From: Bacillota bacterium
GTDB taxonomy: Bacteria; Bacillota; Clostridia; Acetivibrionales; DSM-1351
Length of the DNA: 6,044 bases
Direction of reading: 5' to 3'
NCBI GenBank assembly: GCA_023397905.1
Contig: JAEWSZ010000226.1
Span: 1 to 6,044, forward strand
The translations under genes were made by a program, and so were the position numbers. Numbering within the stretch: the stretch's first letter is position 1; each line of letters begins with the position of its first letter. Of this stretch, positions 4,938 through 6,044 are shown one piece after another. A model generated the notes under the pieces. It did not search any database, was not told where the DNA came from, and saw only the letters and a program-made list of their open reading frames with translations.

Positions 4938-6044
4938 ATGCAGCTATTAGGGCTTGTTTCACTGATTATTTATGATATCTTTATTCTTCTTTATTTGAAG
5001 AAAATGTTTCCGCTGAAAAGAAGCCATTGGCTTTTTTATATAGCTGCAGTTGTCTTCAATATCATCGTTACCGTACTGTCCTTTTTATTCCTGCCCCACC
5101 AATTTGCTGTATATCTAATGATGGGTTACATCATGTTGGCCTTTCATTGGCTGTTTCAGGGAAACCAGTTGCAGACTTTTTTCGTGGGCTGCGTCTACAT
5201 GTTTTCCTTATACAGCAGCCGGGGAATTGTCATGTCAATTTATGCGATTGTATTACACAGCAGCATTGAAGATGTGCTTCAGCAAAAGCCCTATTATCAG
5301 ACCATATTCGCACTGGCGGTTCTTCTTTCCATTCTGCTCAGCCAGTTTATCCGTAAGGTGGTCACGCCGGATGCCAGGGCAAGGCACCTACTATCTAACA
5401 AGTCACAGCTTAAATTTGTTGTCATTTACCTGTTCATCCAACTGGTATTTCTTACGCTGATTAACGATGGACGTTTTCATGAAAGCAGTCAATCCTGGCT
5501 TTCTTCCTTATACTTAATCGCCTGTGTCATTTCGAAATTGTGGCTGATGTTTGTCCTCAATCATACCGCCAAGGTAGCCGAACTATTCGAGTTTGAGCTG
5601 CATACAAGACAGCTGCAAGAACAGCTTTCCCGCCAAATGCGCCACTATCAATCATACCGTAGATTTACGGAAAGCTACCGGGCATTCCGGCACGACTATA
5701 AGAAGTTCATGACTTCCCTGAAAACTTTATTGCACAGCCAGGAATACGAGCAGGCTATCCGGATGCTTGACAGCATTCATGACACCATGCAGAAAGAGGT
5801 TCAAATTCATAAAACCTACTCCGACAATGTCCTGTTGGATGCTATTTTGCAGGATGCAGCGAATACCTGCGTAGAAAAAGGTATACGCTTTTCGGCGGTT
5901 ACGCATCTCCCAGACAGCCTTTCCATGTCGGAGCTGGATATTGTCCGCGTTTTTACAAATGTAATTGATAATGCTATAGAAGCCTGTAACAAGATATCCG
6001 GTCCAGAGCGGTTCATTGAGATTACGAGCAGCGGTAATCAGGAG
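4938..6044 (+). CDS. Membrane sensor histidine kinase, GHKL type (3' end outside window)
   Basis: The frame is open from the ATG to the last base, giving 369 residues without a stop. Residues 1-210 contain about six or seven hydrophobic segments (near 1-20, 32-52, 56-72, 79-107, 121-138, 157-176 and 187-208) with little extracellular sequence, as in kinases that sense peptides or membrane state. Residues 212-248 are a likely coiled-coil linker. The dimerisation helix contains FRHDYKKFMTSLKTLL (250-265), making His252 the phospho-acceptor. FTNVIDNAIEACN (339-351) is the N-box that starts the GHKL ATPase domain, with Asn345 the Mg-ATP ligand; the G boxes lie beyond the edge. The arrangement is the AgrC-like class that partners LytTR regulators, so it should phosphorylate Asp60 of the gene before it. 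AGGGGGAG (4921-4928) is the ribosome binding site, nine bases ahead. The signal is unknown. Confidence 0.93.
   Translation, partial: MQLLGLVSLIIYDIFILLYLKKMFPLKRSHWLFYIAAVVFNIIVTVLSFLFLPHQFAVYLMMGYIMLAFHWLFQGNQLQTFFVGCVYMFSLYSSRGIVMSIYAIVLHSSIEDVLQQKPYYQTIFALAVLLSILLSQFIRKVVTPDARARHLLSNKSQLKFVVIYLFIQLVFLTLINDGRFHESSQSWLSSLYLIACVISKLWLMFVLNHTAKVAELFEFELHTRQLQEQLSRQMRHYQSYRRFTESYRAFRHDYKKFMTSLKTLLHSQEYEQAIRMLDSIHDTMQKEVQIHKTYSDNVLLDAILQDAANTCVEKGIRFSAVTHLPDSLSMSELDIVRVFTNVIDNAIEACNKISGPERFIEITSSGNQE

Overview
The window holds seven protein genes, all on the + strand, packed as in a low-to-mid GC Firmicute. Strong AGG-rich ribosome binding sites, sigma-A-like promoters, a T-tailed terminator, a LytTR response regulator with a GHKL-type kinase, and a LipA-like tyrosine phosphatase all point to a member of the Clostridia. 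I cannot go below class level with confidence. No rRNA, tRNA, CRISPR array, insertion sequence or phage structural gene is visible.

Layout. Positions 1-958 hold the C-terminal part of a GNAT acetyltransferase and, overlapping its end by 32 bases, an IbrB-like ParB/Srx-fold protein with its own strong ribosome binding site. Positions 1054-1803 encode a LipA-type tyrosine/dual-specificity phosphatase. A 252-base AT-rich spacer follows, with repeats and a small leader hairpin. Positions 2056-3412 form a two-gene unit: a diguanylate cyclase with a cysteine-bearing PAS-like sensor domain, then a 4HBT-fold acyl-CoA thioesterase. A 355-base spacer contains a good intrinsic terminator and then a strong promoter flanked and overlapped by long direct repeats. 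That promoter drives an HxlR-family regulator (3768-4088). Positions 4179-6044 hold a two-component pair: a LytTR response regulator and a membrane sensor kinase that runs off the right edge.

How the parts fit. This is a signalling and regulation-rich accessory stretch rather than one pathway. It contains a ParB-like putative transcriptional co-activator, a phosphatase, a c-di-GMP synthase, a redox-type HxlR repressor and a LytTR/GHKL system of the kind that often controls peptide signalling or secreted factors. Only three links are supported by spacing: acetyltransferase with IbrB-like, cyclase with thioesterase, and regulator with kinase. I see no clear case for a wholly new system. The best leads are the GNAT/IbrB-like overlap, the paired 21-base repeats at the HxlR promoter, and the cysteine-rich sensor of the diguanylate cyclase.
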